Source: Sinomicrobium kalidii (GTDB lineage: Bacteria > Bacteroidota > Bacteroidia > Flavobacteriales > Flavobacteriaceae). Taken from it: a stretch of 64,000 nt of DNA. Location: NCBI RefSeq assembly GCF_021183825.1, contig NZ_CP089211.1, positions 992,001 through 1,056,000 on the forward strand. Direction: 5' to 3'. Positions 51,459-59,299 of this stretch are shown here, piece by piece. Each line of letters begins with the position of its first letter. Position 1 is the first letter of the stretch. A program made the position numbers and the translations under genes. The notes beneath the pieces were generated by a model, which had not been told where the DNA came from, did not search any database, and was given only the letters and a program-made list of their open reading frames with translations.

Positions 51459-52106
51459 TTAATTTTCCTCAAAGGACTTTACTCCGGCCCTGACAGGAAC
51501 GGGCAGGGTATTTTCTTCAGGCACAATAGGGCAGGAATATTTTTTGTTGTAAGCACAATAAGGATTATAAGCCTTATTAAAATCCAGCACGATCTCATCG
51601 CCTTCAGGTATACGAAGATCGATATACCGCCCGCCCCCATAGGTCTCCTCGCCGTTCGTAGCGTCAGAAAAAGGCAGGAATAAATAATCTTCATACCCTT
51701 CACGGGTAATCAATTCCTGGTTCTGGTACACATTGAGCCTATACTCTTTGTTGTTTATGCTGAAATGCAGGATGCCGTACCTCACCTCTTCCGTTACCCT
51801 GTCTGTAGTTGTCGGCATGGTAAAGGGGAGGTCCTGCGGAGTTCTTTCCAGCCTGGCCCTTACCCGGAGGGTCGTATCTATCGGGAAAAAATCCAGTCCC
51901 TGAAAGTCCTTTCGGTCACGATTTTTCAGGGGAGATATTTTGGGGTCCCTGAACTCTTCGTTCAATTCCCGCTGAAACTGTTCTATGTCCCAAACCGCAC
52001 TCGTACTGTCCGCGGAGATCATATCCTCCCTGTCGTGATATCTTTTATCTCCCTTGCAGCTCGTCAGGCAAATCAGAAAGAGCAGTGTTATTAGCGTTGT
52101 TTTCAT
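51459..52106 (-). CDS. DUF1684 lipoprotein
   Basis: This 215-residue exported protein has lipobox ICLTSC, then a KGDKRYHDRED stretch. The DUF1684 domain covers most of the rest. Characteristic blocks are FFPIDTTLRVRARLE, LFLPFSDATNGEETYGGGRYIDL and the C-terminal FNKAYNPYCAYNKKYSCPIVPEEN, with two conserved cysteines and the NPYCAY motif. The function of the family is unknown. It is divergent from the MFS transporter, with ~140 bases between them. Confidence 0.88.
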   Translation of the reverse strand: MKTTLITLLFLICLTSCKGDKRYHDREDMISADSTSAVWDIEQFQRELNEEFRDPKISPLKNRDRKDFQGLDFFPIDTTLRVRARLERTPQDLPFTMPTTTDRVTEEVRYGILHFSINNKEYRLNVYQNQELITREGYEDYLFLPFSDATNGEETYGGGRYIDLRIPEGDEIVLDFNKAYNPYCAYNKKYSCPIVPEENTLPVPVRAGVKSFEEN

Positions 52107-52249
52107 AAGTATTCAACTGTTTTTTGTGTCCTGAAGTATTCCCGTTGCAAAGCTATAATTTATTTATTTATCCGGGTAAAAATAACCTTCCCCATCCTTT
52201 ATTCTAATGAATAATTGAGTAAGTTTGGCCTTCCAATTTCAGACATCTC

Positions 52250-53476
52250 ATGCCAAATTCATTCCTGAAAAAATACGTTTCCTCTTTCGAAGGATTCTCC
52301 AGGGAAATCTGGTTCCTCACGCTCATAACCTTTATCAACCGGGCGGGCACCATGGTATTGCCTTTTTTGTCCAGGTACCTGAAGGAAGACCTTCATTTTT
52401 CCTACGGCCAGATCGGATGGATCATGGTATGTTTTGGCCTGGGTTCCATGACAGGGTCATGGCTGGGCGGAAAGTTCACCGATAAAATCGGCTTTTACAG
52501 GGTTATGGTCTTCAGCCTGTTTACCAGCGGAGTCCTGTTTCTGGCCCTTCAATTCGTTACCGGGTTCCAGGGATTGTGTGCCGCGATGTTCATTATTATG
52601 ACCGTTTCGGATATGTTCCGTCCCGCCATGTTTGTTTCCCTCGGGACCTACAGCAAACCCGAGAACAGGACCCGGGCGCTCACCCTGGTGCGTCTTGCCA
52701 TAAACCTGGGATTTGCTGCCGGGCCCGCCCTGGGCGGATTTATCATAATTCAGATGGGTTATGCCGGGTTGTTCTGGGTAGATGGCATCACCTGTATCCT
52801 GGCCATTGTACTGTTTCGCATACTGGTCGGTGAAAAGCGAACAAATACCAAAGATGATGTGCCGGATACGGCGGTTTCGAAAGAAGGGAAACCTGTGTTC
52901 AGGGACAAACCATACTGGGTTTTCCTGTTTGTTACATTTGTATTGGGCATGCTGTTTTTCCAGCTCTTCACCACCCTTCCCATTTATCACGAGGAAGTGT
53001 ACGGGCTTACGGAATTCCAGACCGGCCTGTTAATGTCCCTTAACGGGTTGTTGATCTTCGTTTTTGAAATGCCCCTTGTCAGTTATATTGAAAAACAAAA
53101 AGCGGCAAAGACAAGACTTATCCTCCTGAGCACAATACTCATGGCAACCAGCTTTTTTGTCCTGTTGTTTCCGGGCTGGGCCGGTGTATTAGTGCTAAGT
53201 ATGGCTATCATTACCCTGGGAGAAATGATCGGGTTCCCTTACACCAATGCCTTTGCCATGAGCCGTGCCAGTAAGGGCAGGGAAGGTCGTTACATGGCCC
53301 TTTACACCATGAGTTTTTCTCTGGCACACATATGGAGTGCGAAAACAGGTATGGAAATCATTGACCGTTGGGGTTATAACGCCAACTGGCTGTTTATGGG
53401 GACACTGGGAGTGATAGCCCTGGTCTGTGCCCTCTTTCTCCGGAATATGGTAAGGAAAGAGGAGCAGGAGGCATAG
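52250..53476 (+). CDS. Major facilitator superfamily transporter
   Basis: This 408-residue protein has about twelve hydrophobic helices arranged as two six-helix halves. A loop 2-3 motif (GSWLGGKFTDKIGFYRVM) matches the MFS signature G-x3-D-R/K-x-G-x-R/K. The central cytoplasmic loop (VGEKRTNTKDDVPDTAVSKEG) is charged. The sequence resembles drug/proton-antiporter-like members, such as the MdtH/YceL type. The substrate is unknown and the neighbours give no hint. Confidence 0.88.
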   Translation: MPNSFLKKYVSSFEGFSREIWFLTLITFINRAGTMVLPFLSRYLKEDLHFSYGQIGWIMVCFGLGSMTGSWLGGKFTDKIGFYRVMVFSLFTSGVLFLALQFVTGFQGLCAAMFIIMTVSDMFRPAMFVSLGTYSKPENRTRALTLVRLAINLGFAAGPALGGFIIIQMGYAGLFWVDGITCILAIVLFRILVGEKRTNTKDDVPDTAVSKEGKPVFRDKPYWVFLFVTFVLGMLFFQLFTTLPIYHEEVYGLTEFQTGLLMSLNGLLIFVFEMPLVSYIEKQKAAKTRLILLSTILMATSFFVLLFPGWAGVLVLSMAIITLGEMIGFPYTNAFAMSRASKGREGRYMALYTMSFSLAHIWSAKTGMEIIDRWGYNANWLFMGTLGVIALVCALFLRNMVRKEEQEA

Positions 53477-53642
53477 ATTTCCAGTGATCCTGACAAATCA
53501 TACCCGGTGGTCTGTACATGGCAAAAGCTCCGTATCAATGACATTTTGGCACTTTCTGGAAGGTATAACCGCCCGAAAATCGCCCTGTAATGTTTGGCAG
53601 TACTTTTGCGGTATGGAAAGCCGGTATAAATTGTATATACGT

Positions 53643-54218
53643 ATGGCAAAAAAAGATAAAAAGGAAGAGACCAACAGCAAAGATATCATGGCAGAAGAGC
53701 AAACCGCACCTGCCACTGAAGAAAAGACAGAAGCTCAGGAAGTTCCGGTGGAAGAACAGTTAAAGGAGGAACTGGCAAAGGAAAAGGACAAATTCCTGCG
53801 CCTCTTTGCAGAATTTGAAAACTACAAAAAGCGAACGTCCAAAGAGCGTATTGAATTGTTCAAAACGGCAGGACAGGATGTCGTGTCTGCCATGCTGCCC
53901 GTACTTGATGATTTTGACAGGGCCCTTGTTGAAATACAAAGACCCGACCATGACAACAATAGCACGGAAGGGAAAAAGGAACTCCTGAAAGGGGTGGAAC
54001 TCATAAGCAACAAGTTCAGGGAAGCCCTGAAAAGCAAAGGCCTCACGGAAATTGAAACAGCACAGGGCGATGCGTTCGATGCTGAATTGCACGAAGCCAT
54101 AACCCAGATTCCCGCGCCTTCGGACGACTTGAAAGGAAAGATTATCGATGTAGTGGAAAAAGGGTATAAACTGGGAGACAAGATCATAAGGTACCCCAAG
54201 GTAGTAGTAGGACAGTAA
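53643..54218 (+). CDS. grpE: Nucleotide exchange factor GrpE
   Basis: This 191-residue DnaK co-chaperone promotes ADP release. From ATG 53643 (MAKKDKKEETNSKDI) it has an acidic disordered N-terminus (~1-45) and a long coiled coil (~45-95; KEKDKFLRLFAEFENYKKRTSKER). The C-terminal beta domain contains VEKGYKLGDKIIRYPKVVVGQ, the GrpE signature. The open frame begins at 53484 but the extra residues are not GrpE-like. A TACTTTTG box at 53601-53608 is a likely -7 promoter element. It forms an operon with dnaJ; dnaK is not in the window. Confidence 0.95.
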   Translation: MAKKDKKEETNSKDIMAEEQTAPATEEKTEAQEVPVEEQLKEELAKEKDKFLRLFAEFENYKKRTSKERIELFKTAGQDVVSAMLPVLDDFDRALVEIQRPDHDNNSTEGKKELLKGVELISNKFREALKSKGLTEIETAQGDAFDAELHEAITQIPAPSDDLKGKIIDVVEKGYKLGDKIIRYPKVVVGQ

Positions 54219-54295
54219 GGAGAAATAGCAGGTGACAGACGAACGGGGCACACCCGTCACCTGTAATCGTCTGTCATCAGTCTAAAACCAAACAG

Positions 54296-55411
54296 ATGAA
54301 ACAAGATTATTACGAAATACTGGGCATTGACAAGAGTGCTTCCGCCGCGGAAATAAAAAAGGCCTACCGCAAGAAGGCCATACAATACCACCCGGACAAA
54401 AACCAGGGGGATGCCCATGCGGAGGAAATGTTCAAGAAATCTGCGGAAGCATATGAAGTGTTAAGTGACCCCGACAAGCGCGCCAGATACGACCAGTACG
54501 GACATGCCGCTTTTGACGGCAACGGTGGATTTAGCGGCGGCGGTATGAATATGGAAGACATATTCAGCCAATTCGGTGATATCTTCGGCGGCGCCTTCGG
54601 TGGCGGATTCAGTGGTTTCGGAGGTGGTTTCAGCGGTCAGCGCCGTACCAAGGGAAGTAACTTGAGGATTCATGTAAAACTCAGCCTGGAAGATATAGCC
54701 CAGGGCGCGGAAAAAAAGGTGAAAGTACGCAGAAAGGTACAAGCTCCCGGAGTTTCTTATAAAACCTGCCCCACATGTCATGGCACAGGACAGGTGACCC
54801 GGATAACCAATACCATTTTGGGTAGAATGCAAACTTCCGCACCCTGCAATGCCTGTGGCGGTTCCGGACAAACCCTGGATAAACGGCCTTCCGATGCCGA
54901 TGCACAGGGCCTTAAAGTGACTGAAGAAACCGTTTCCATTAAAATTCCCGCAGGAGTTATGGAAGGGATGCAGCTCAAGGTAACCGGAAAAGGAAACGAA
55001 GCGCCGGGTAACGGTATTCCCGGCGACCTTCTCGTAGCAATCGAAGAAGTTGAACACCCGACCCTGAAACGGGAAGGCGATAACCTCCACTATGACCTTT
55101 ATATCAGTGTCCCGGAGGCCGTACTTGGTGTTTCCAAGGAAATAGATGCCGTTACCGGAAAAGTGCGTATCAAACTCGAAGCGGGTATCCAATCCGGAAA
55201 AATTCTGCGGTTAAGAGGCAAGGGAATTCCCAGCATCAACGGTTATGGCAGTGGTGACCTGCTGGTCCATGTTAATGTGTGGACCCCTAAAACACTGAAC
55301 AAAGAGCAGCGGGAATTCTTTGAGCAGATGTTAAACGACGAACACTTTACCCCCAAACCCGAAAAAAGCGATAAATCTTTCTTTGAAAAAGTAAAAGACA
55401 TGTTTTCATAA
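54296..55411 (+). CDS. dnaJ: Chaperone DnaJ with half of the zinc-binding motifs
   Basis: This 371-residue Hsp40 has a J domain with HPD (32-34) and a Gly/Phe-rich linker (~75-115). It also has a central zinc region and C-terminal substrate-binding domains. Only two CxxCxGxG motifs are present: C158-PT-C161-HGTG and C184-NA-C187-GGSG, corresponding to motifs 2 and 3 (zinc centre II). Motifs 1 and 4 (zinc centre I) are replaced by cysteine-free sequence (VQAPGVSYK and RPSDADAQG). From memory this variant is common in Flavobacteriaceae. It lies 77 bases after grpE. Confidence 0.95.
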   Translation: MKQDYYEILGIDKSASAAEIKKAYRKKAIQYHPDKNQGDAHAEEMFKKSAEAYEVLSDPDKRARYDQYGHAAFDGNGGFSGGGMNMEDIFSQFGDIFGGAFGGGFSGFGGGFSGQRRTKGSNLRIHVKLSLEDIAQGAEKKVKVRRKVQAPGVSYKTCPTCHGTGQVTRITNTILGRMQTSAPCNACGGSGQTLDKRPSDADAQGLKVTEETVSIKIPAGVMEGMQLKVTGKGNEAPGNGIPGDLLVAIEEVEHPTLKREGDNLHYDLYISVPEAVLGVSKEIDAVTGKVRIKLEAGIQSGKILRLRGKGIPSINGYGSGDLLVHVNVWTPKTLNKEQREFFEQMLNDEHFTPKPEKSDKSFFEKVKDMFS

Positions 55412-55434
55412 AGAAAGGGTAAACCGGACTATAT

Positions 55435-55461
55435 AAGCCGGAGCAGAACTCCGGCTTTTTT
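55435..55461 (+). terminator. Intrinsic terminator of grpE-dnaJ
   Basis: AAGCCGGAG (55435-55443) pairs with CTCCGGCTT (55449-55457) over a 5-base loop, followed by T5-6. It is 24 bases past the dnaJ stop. Confidence 0.93.
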
Positions 55462-55546
55462 ATACCCTGAAAACCTGAAATATACGGCTATACAAAATAT
55501 TTCGGTCAATTTTTATTCAATCCTTAAAAATATCATAAAAAAAATG

Positions 55547-55647
55547 TATATTTGAAAACCCACTAAGAGATCTTAGTGTTAATTTTTTTCTTTTTCATAG
55601 CAATTTTTTCCCATCCTTGACACCGATTAAGGATGGGTTTTGTTTTT
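55547..55647 (+). ncRNA. Candidate small RNA between dnaJ and rarA
   Basis: An exact TAnnTTTG promoter box (TATATTTG, 55547-55554) is followed by a short hairpin (CACTAAGA/TCTTAGTG, 55561-55578) and a T-rich single-stranded stretch. A second hairpin comes next (CCCATCCTT 55610-55618 with AAGGATGGG 55629-55637), then TTTTGTTTTT. No open frame of note lies within. The layout promoter - two stems - terminator suggests an ~85-nt transcript starting near 55560. I do not recognise an Rfam family. Alternatively the second hairpin is a back-up terminator for dnaJ. Confidence 0.4.
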
Positions 55648-55694
55648 AAGGATAATTATCAGGGTTTTACACGAAACTTATCATTTACACCCAC

Positions 55695-56972
55695 TTATTT
55701 ATCGTATTTGCCTTTCCAACGTTTCTGCATGAATTCCTTTATATTCTTTTCCCTTGCATTTTGTCCCGGGATATAAAAGGAAGTCCCTTTTATATCGTCG
55801 GGCAGAAACTCCTGATCTACAAAATTTGCATCGTAGTCATGGGCATATTTATAGGTTTCGCCGTAGCCCAGCTCTTTCATCAACTTGGTAGGTGCATTCC
55901 TGAGGTGCAGGGGTACGGAAAGGTCACCGGTTTGCCTTACGGTTTCCTGTGCCTTGTTTATGGCCATATAAGTGGAATTGCTCTTTGGCGATGTGGCGAG
56001 ATAGACGGCACATTGGCTCAATATGATCCGGGATTCGGGATAACCTATAGTGGTTACAGCCTGAAAGGTATTATTGGCAATGACAAGTGCAGTGGGATTG
56101 GCAATACCGATATCTTCCGAAGCAAGGATAAGCAGCCGCCTGGCTATGAACTTTACATCTTCCCCGCCTTCAATCATCCGTGCCAGCCAATATACCGCAC
56201 CATTGGGGTCGCTCCCCCTTATTGATTTAATGAATGCCGAAACGATATCGTAGTGCTGTTCGCCGGTCTTATCGTAAAGTACGGTGTTTTTCTGTACTTT
56301 TTCCATGACCAGCTCATTGGTAATGGTCACTTCCTCCGTTCCTTCGGAATTGATGACCAGTTCAAAGATATTCAGTAATTTCCGCCCGTCACCTCCGGAC
56401 AACCGCAGCAGGGCTTCGGTTTCTTTCAGGTTTATCGTGAACCCGGACAACACCGAATCCTTTTCAAGTGCCCTGTGCAATAACGCTTCCAGGTCTTCCT
56501 TGTTAAAAGCATTAAGCACATATACCTGGCATCTGGACAACAGTGCGGGGATTACCTCAAAACTGGGGTTTTCCGTAGTGGCTCCGATAAGGGTTACCCA
56601 TCCTTTTTCCACCGCCCCGAGCAGGGAATCCTGTTGTGTTTTGCTGAAACGGTGTATTTCGTCGATAAACAGGATAGGGTTTTTGGCCGTAAAAAGCCCT
56701 CCGCTCTGTTTGGCCTTATTAATGACTTCCCTGACTTCCTTCACCCCGCTGCTAATGGCACTCAGTGTATAAAACGGCCTGTCGCTTTCATTGGCTATGA
56801 TATTGGCCAGGGTGGTTTTTCCGGTTCCGGGCGGCCCCCAGAATATCAGGGACGGGATAATCCCCCGTTTTATCTGTTTTGTCAGGGAGCCCGTCTCTCC
56901 CACCAGATGGGACTGGCTGATATATTCGTCCAGGGTTTTGGGTCGTATTCGTTCTGCAAGTGGTTCATTCAT
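55695..56972 (-). CDS. rarA: Replication-associated recombination protein A (MgsA/RarA)
   Basis: This 425-residue AAA+ ATPase acts at stalled replication forks. It begins MNEPLAERIRPKTLDEYISQSHLVG. Walker A is GPPGTGKT (46-53) and Walker B is ILFIDEIH with Asp104-Glu105. The sensor and arginine-finger region contains GATTENPSFEVIPALLSRC, a RarA hallmark. A C-terminal tetramerisation domain follows, with GSDPNGAVYWLARM and YGETYKYAHDYDANF. It is convergent with the dnaJ transcript. Confidence 0.97.
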   Translation of the reverse strand: MNEPLAERIRPKTLDEYISQSHLVGETGSLTKQIKRGIIPSLIFWGPPGTGKTTLANIIANESDRPFYTLSAISSGVKEVREVINKAKQSGGLFTAKNPILFIDEIHRFSKTQQDSLLGAVEKGWVTLIGATTENPSFEVIPALLSRCQVYVLNAFNKEDLEALLHRALEKDSVLSGFTINLKETEALLRLSGGDGRKLLNIFELVINSEGTEEVTITNELVMEKVQKNTVLYDKTGEQHYDIVSAFIKSIRGSDPNGAVYWLARMIEGGEDVKFIARRLLILASEDIGIANPTALVIANNTFQAVTTIGYPESRIILSQCAVYLATSPKSNSTYMAINKAQETVRQTGDLSVPLHLRNAPTKLMKELGYGETYKYAHDYDANFVDQEFLPDDIKGTSFYIPGQNAREKNIKEFMQKRWKGKYDK

Positions 56973-57065
56973 GCCATAAAATTACTATATTTATTTTGAT
57001 GACAATTTACCATGTTCCTGTTTTTGGCAATGTGTTTGCCCTACTAAAAATTCATATAAACGTAT

Positions 57066-57132
57066 TTGATAATGTGTCAATGTGATAATTTGATACTATG
57101 ATGATGTATTGGCACATTAGCTAATTGACTCA
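57066..57132. repeat. Degenerate AATGTGATAATTTGAT / CACATTAG repeats
   Basis: Related 8-9 base units (AATGTGTC, AATGTGAT, AATTTGAT, CACATTAGC, TAATTGAC) fill the gap between rarA and the rhomboid gene. No gene is visible here. Confidence 0.4.
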
Positions 57133-57143
57133 TTTAAAACACC

Positions 57144-57833
57144 ATGAAAGACCACAAGACTTTTCATTTTTCAATAACTACGGTCCTCTATCCTTTCCTG
57201 TTCATTGTACTGATATGGACAATATACTGGATACAGATCAGGTACAGCTATGATTTTACGGATTACGGGATACTTCCCAGGACAGTTTCCGGACTCCGGG
57301 GCATTGTGTTCAGCCCCTTCCTGCACGGTTCGGTAAAGCATTTATACAACAATACCTTCCCCCTGCTTATACTGGGTACCATACTGCTTTATTTTTACGG
57401 CAGGCAGAGCACCAAAGTTATTATTTACGGTACGTTTCTCAGTGGTTTCCTCACCTGGCTTATCGGCCGGGAGGCGTACCATATCGGTGCCAGCGGACTT
57501 ATTTACGTATTCAGCAGTTTTATTTTTTTCAAGGGGATCTTTACCCGGTATTACCGTTTGATAGCACTTTCCCTGGTGGTCGTGTTCCTCTACGGCAGTT
57601 TACTTTGGTACATTTTCCCCATAGACGGGGAAATTTCATGGGAAGGCCACCTTTCCGGTTTTATTGCAGGATTTATTCTGGCCGTAATTATCCGGAACAA
57701 CCTCCCTAAACCTGTAAAATACGCCTGGGAAGAGGAGGATTATGACGAAGAGAACGATCCTTTTTTAAAGCATTTTGACGATGAAGGCAACTTTATAGAA
57801 AACCCTGAAGGATCTCCGGAAGAAGAAGATTAG
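57144..57833 (+). CDS. Rhomboid-family intramembrane serine protease
   Basis: This 229-residue membrane protein has about six transmembrane helices. The catalytic dyad is Ser117 in GASGLIY and His169 in EGHLSGFIAG, the standard rhomboid pair. HGSVKHLYNNTFPLL (61-75) is the conserved H-x-x-x-x-H-x-x-x-N region on helix 2. The C-terminal ~45 residues are strongly acidic (EEEDYDEENDPFLKHFDDEG), probably a cytoplasmic tail. The natural substrate is unknown. Confidence 0.93.
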   Translation: MKDHKTFHFSITTVLYPFLFIVLIWTIYWIQIRYSYDFTDYGILPRTVSGLRGIVFSPFLHGSVKHLYNNTFPLLILGTILLYFYGRQSTKVIIYGTFLSGFLTWLIGREAYHIGASGLIYVFSSFIFFKGIFTRYYRLIALSLVVVFLYGSLLWYIFPIDGEISWEGHLSGFIAGFILAVIIRNNLPKPVKYAWEEEDYDEENDPFLKHFDDEGNFIENPEGSPEEED

Positions 57834-57854
57834 CTCTCCTTTTTCAGCACTTTT

Positions 57855-58658
57855 TTAGAATTTGATATTCAGTTCCTGTTCTACGTGTTTACCGTTTTCA
57901 TAATATTCGGCAATCCACTTTCCGTCCTTGCGGGTAAGCATACCGTTTTTGTCCCTTATGATAAAGACATTGTCTGCACTGGTCTTTTGCAATATAAAAA
58001 TCACTTTGGGGCTGCTGTCCACTAATTGATAACCGTTTTCTACGGGCTGCGCATACAACACGGTATTTTTATCTACCGTTTTGGCAACCGGCGCATGCTG
58101 AACTTCAGCAACAGCTTTTTGTCGTTCTGCGGGCTCAACCGCAGCCTCGGAGGCAGCAGTCGCAGCACGGGGTTTTTCAACAGCAACCGGAGCTGTCGTT
58201 ACAGCCTGTCGTTGTGAAACTATGGACATGGACGGATCGTAGCTGTAGTTCAATTCCTCTACGGACGTAAATGTCTTGCGGAGCGCATCGTGATAAGCCG
58301 TTTTATAATCCTTTTCCTTACTCTTTCCTTCTTCGGAGACAAAGACCACCTCTCCCCTGCAATTTGTCAACTCCACACTCAATTTGGTTGTGAACATATT
58401 GGAGTTGTCCTTAACATCGGCTTTCAGGGCGAGGCAACTGCTCTGTTCTATATCTACGGGAAGATTATTGGCATAGACAGCATTAAAGTTATATTTTTCA
58501 AACAGGAACTTGGTGAGGGCGTTTACCTGATACTGGTTTTCCTTTTTAAGGAAATCAAATTTCTGGGGTACTATAACGTATTTATAACCATTAACACTGT
58601 TCTGGGCATTCCCGAACAGCAGACCGAACAAAGCAAAAACAACTATTATTCTTTTCAT
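57855..58658 (-). CDS. Hypothetical exported protein
   Basis: From ATG 58658 the protein has 267 residues. A signal peptide (MKRIIVVFALFGLLFGNAQ) is followed by a compact N-terminal region (~20-130; YKYVIVPQKFDFLKKENQYQVNALTKFLF). A low-complexity Ala/Val/Pro/Glu linker (~140-190) and a C-terminal beta-like part containing DKNGMLTRKDGKWIAEYYENG complete it. I recognise no named domain. The linker suggests two separate modules in the periplasm. The open frame begins at 58826, but those codons lack coding character. Confidence 0.8.
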   Translation of the reverse strand: MKRIIVVFALFGLLFGNAQNSVNGYKYVIVPQKFDFLKKENQYQVNALTKFLFEKYNFNAVYANNLPVDIEQSSCLALKADVKDNSNMFTTKLSVELTNCRGEVVFVSEEGKSKEKDYKTAYHDALRKTFTSVEELNYSYDPSMSIVSQRQAVTTAPVAVEKPRAATAASEAAVEPAERQKAVAEVQHAPVAKTVDKNTVLYAQPVENGYQLVDSSPKVIFILQKTSADNVFIIRDKNGMLTRKDGKWIAEYYENGKHVEQELNIKF

Positions 58659-58844
58659 TGTATTTATAATTTTTAGCAGGGTAAGCCACATGGATATCAC
58701 CTGAACCCAGGATTTCTTCAACTCCCGTTTTTCACCACCGGCCCGACACCCCCATATTTTTGCTAAGTTCTGAAATTCTGTCCATATATCCACCAAAACC
58801 CGACAAATTATGTGTCCGGGGAACATAAAAACAGCATCGGAGTC

Positions 58845-58879
58845 AAAAAAAGCCCCGAACCGGAAGGCTCAGGGTTTTT
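58845..58879 (-). terminator. Terminator of the rpoC-DUF3467 transcript
   Basis: On the minus strand, AACCCTGAGCC pairs imperfectly with GGTTCGGGGC across a TTCC loop and is followed by T7. It lies 11 bases past the DUF3467 stop. Confidence 0.75.
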
Positions 58880-58889
58880 ATATATTTTG

Positions 58890-59204
58890 TTATGCTTCTC
58901 CCGTAGGACCGAAATTCAACGGCAGGGGAGGTTGCTCATAATCCTTGATTTCACCGTGAGCAGATTCAAAACGGTGAACATTATCCGCAAGTGCCTTCAA
59001 AAAGCGTTTGGCATGCTGCGGCGTGAGTATGACACGGCTCTTTACTTTTGCCTTGGGTGCACCCGGCATCATACTTATAAAGTCCACCACAAATTCAGAC
59101 ACGGAATGATTGATGACGGCCAGATTGGAATATGTACCTTCCGCAACACTTTCATCAAGTTCTATATCTATCTTTTCCCGTTTGGGTTTGTCCTGATCGC
59201 TCAT
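58890..59204 (-). CDS. DUF3467 domain protein
   Basis: This 104-residue cytoplasmic protein has a charged N-terminus (MSDQDKPKREKIDIELDESV), then the DUF3467 core TYSNLAVINHSVSEFVVDFI and the PGAPKAKVKSRVILTPQHAKRFL block. The C-terminal GEI-type end (HGEIKDYEQPPLPLNFGP) is standard. Its place right after rpoC is one I recall as conserved in Bacteroidetes, so a link to transcription is suggested but unproven. It ends the rpoB-rpoC operon before the terminator at 58845. Confidence 0.9.
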   Translation of the reverse strand: MSDQDKPKREKIDIELDESVAEGTYSNLAVINHSVSEFVVDFISMMPGAPKAKVKSRVILTPQHAKRFLKALADNVHRFESAHGEIKDYEQPPLPLNFGPTGEA

Positions 59205-59225
59205 GATATAAATTGGTATTAGAAC

Positions 59226-59291
59226 AGTCCGAAGTCGGAAGTCCGGAGTTCGAAGTAAAAATCCGGGTTACTCCGACCTCCGACTTCGGAC
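59226..59291. repeat. Inverted heptamer array between rpoC and DUF3467
   Basis: Left-arm units AGTCCGA, AGTCGGA, AGTCCGG and AGTTCGA have a 7-base period. The right arm reads ACTCCGA, CCTCCGA, CTTCGGA in the complementary sense after an A-rich loop. It is the same family as 2576-2641 and again lies inside an operon. Confidence 0.7.
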
Positions 59292-59299
59292 CGCTGGCT

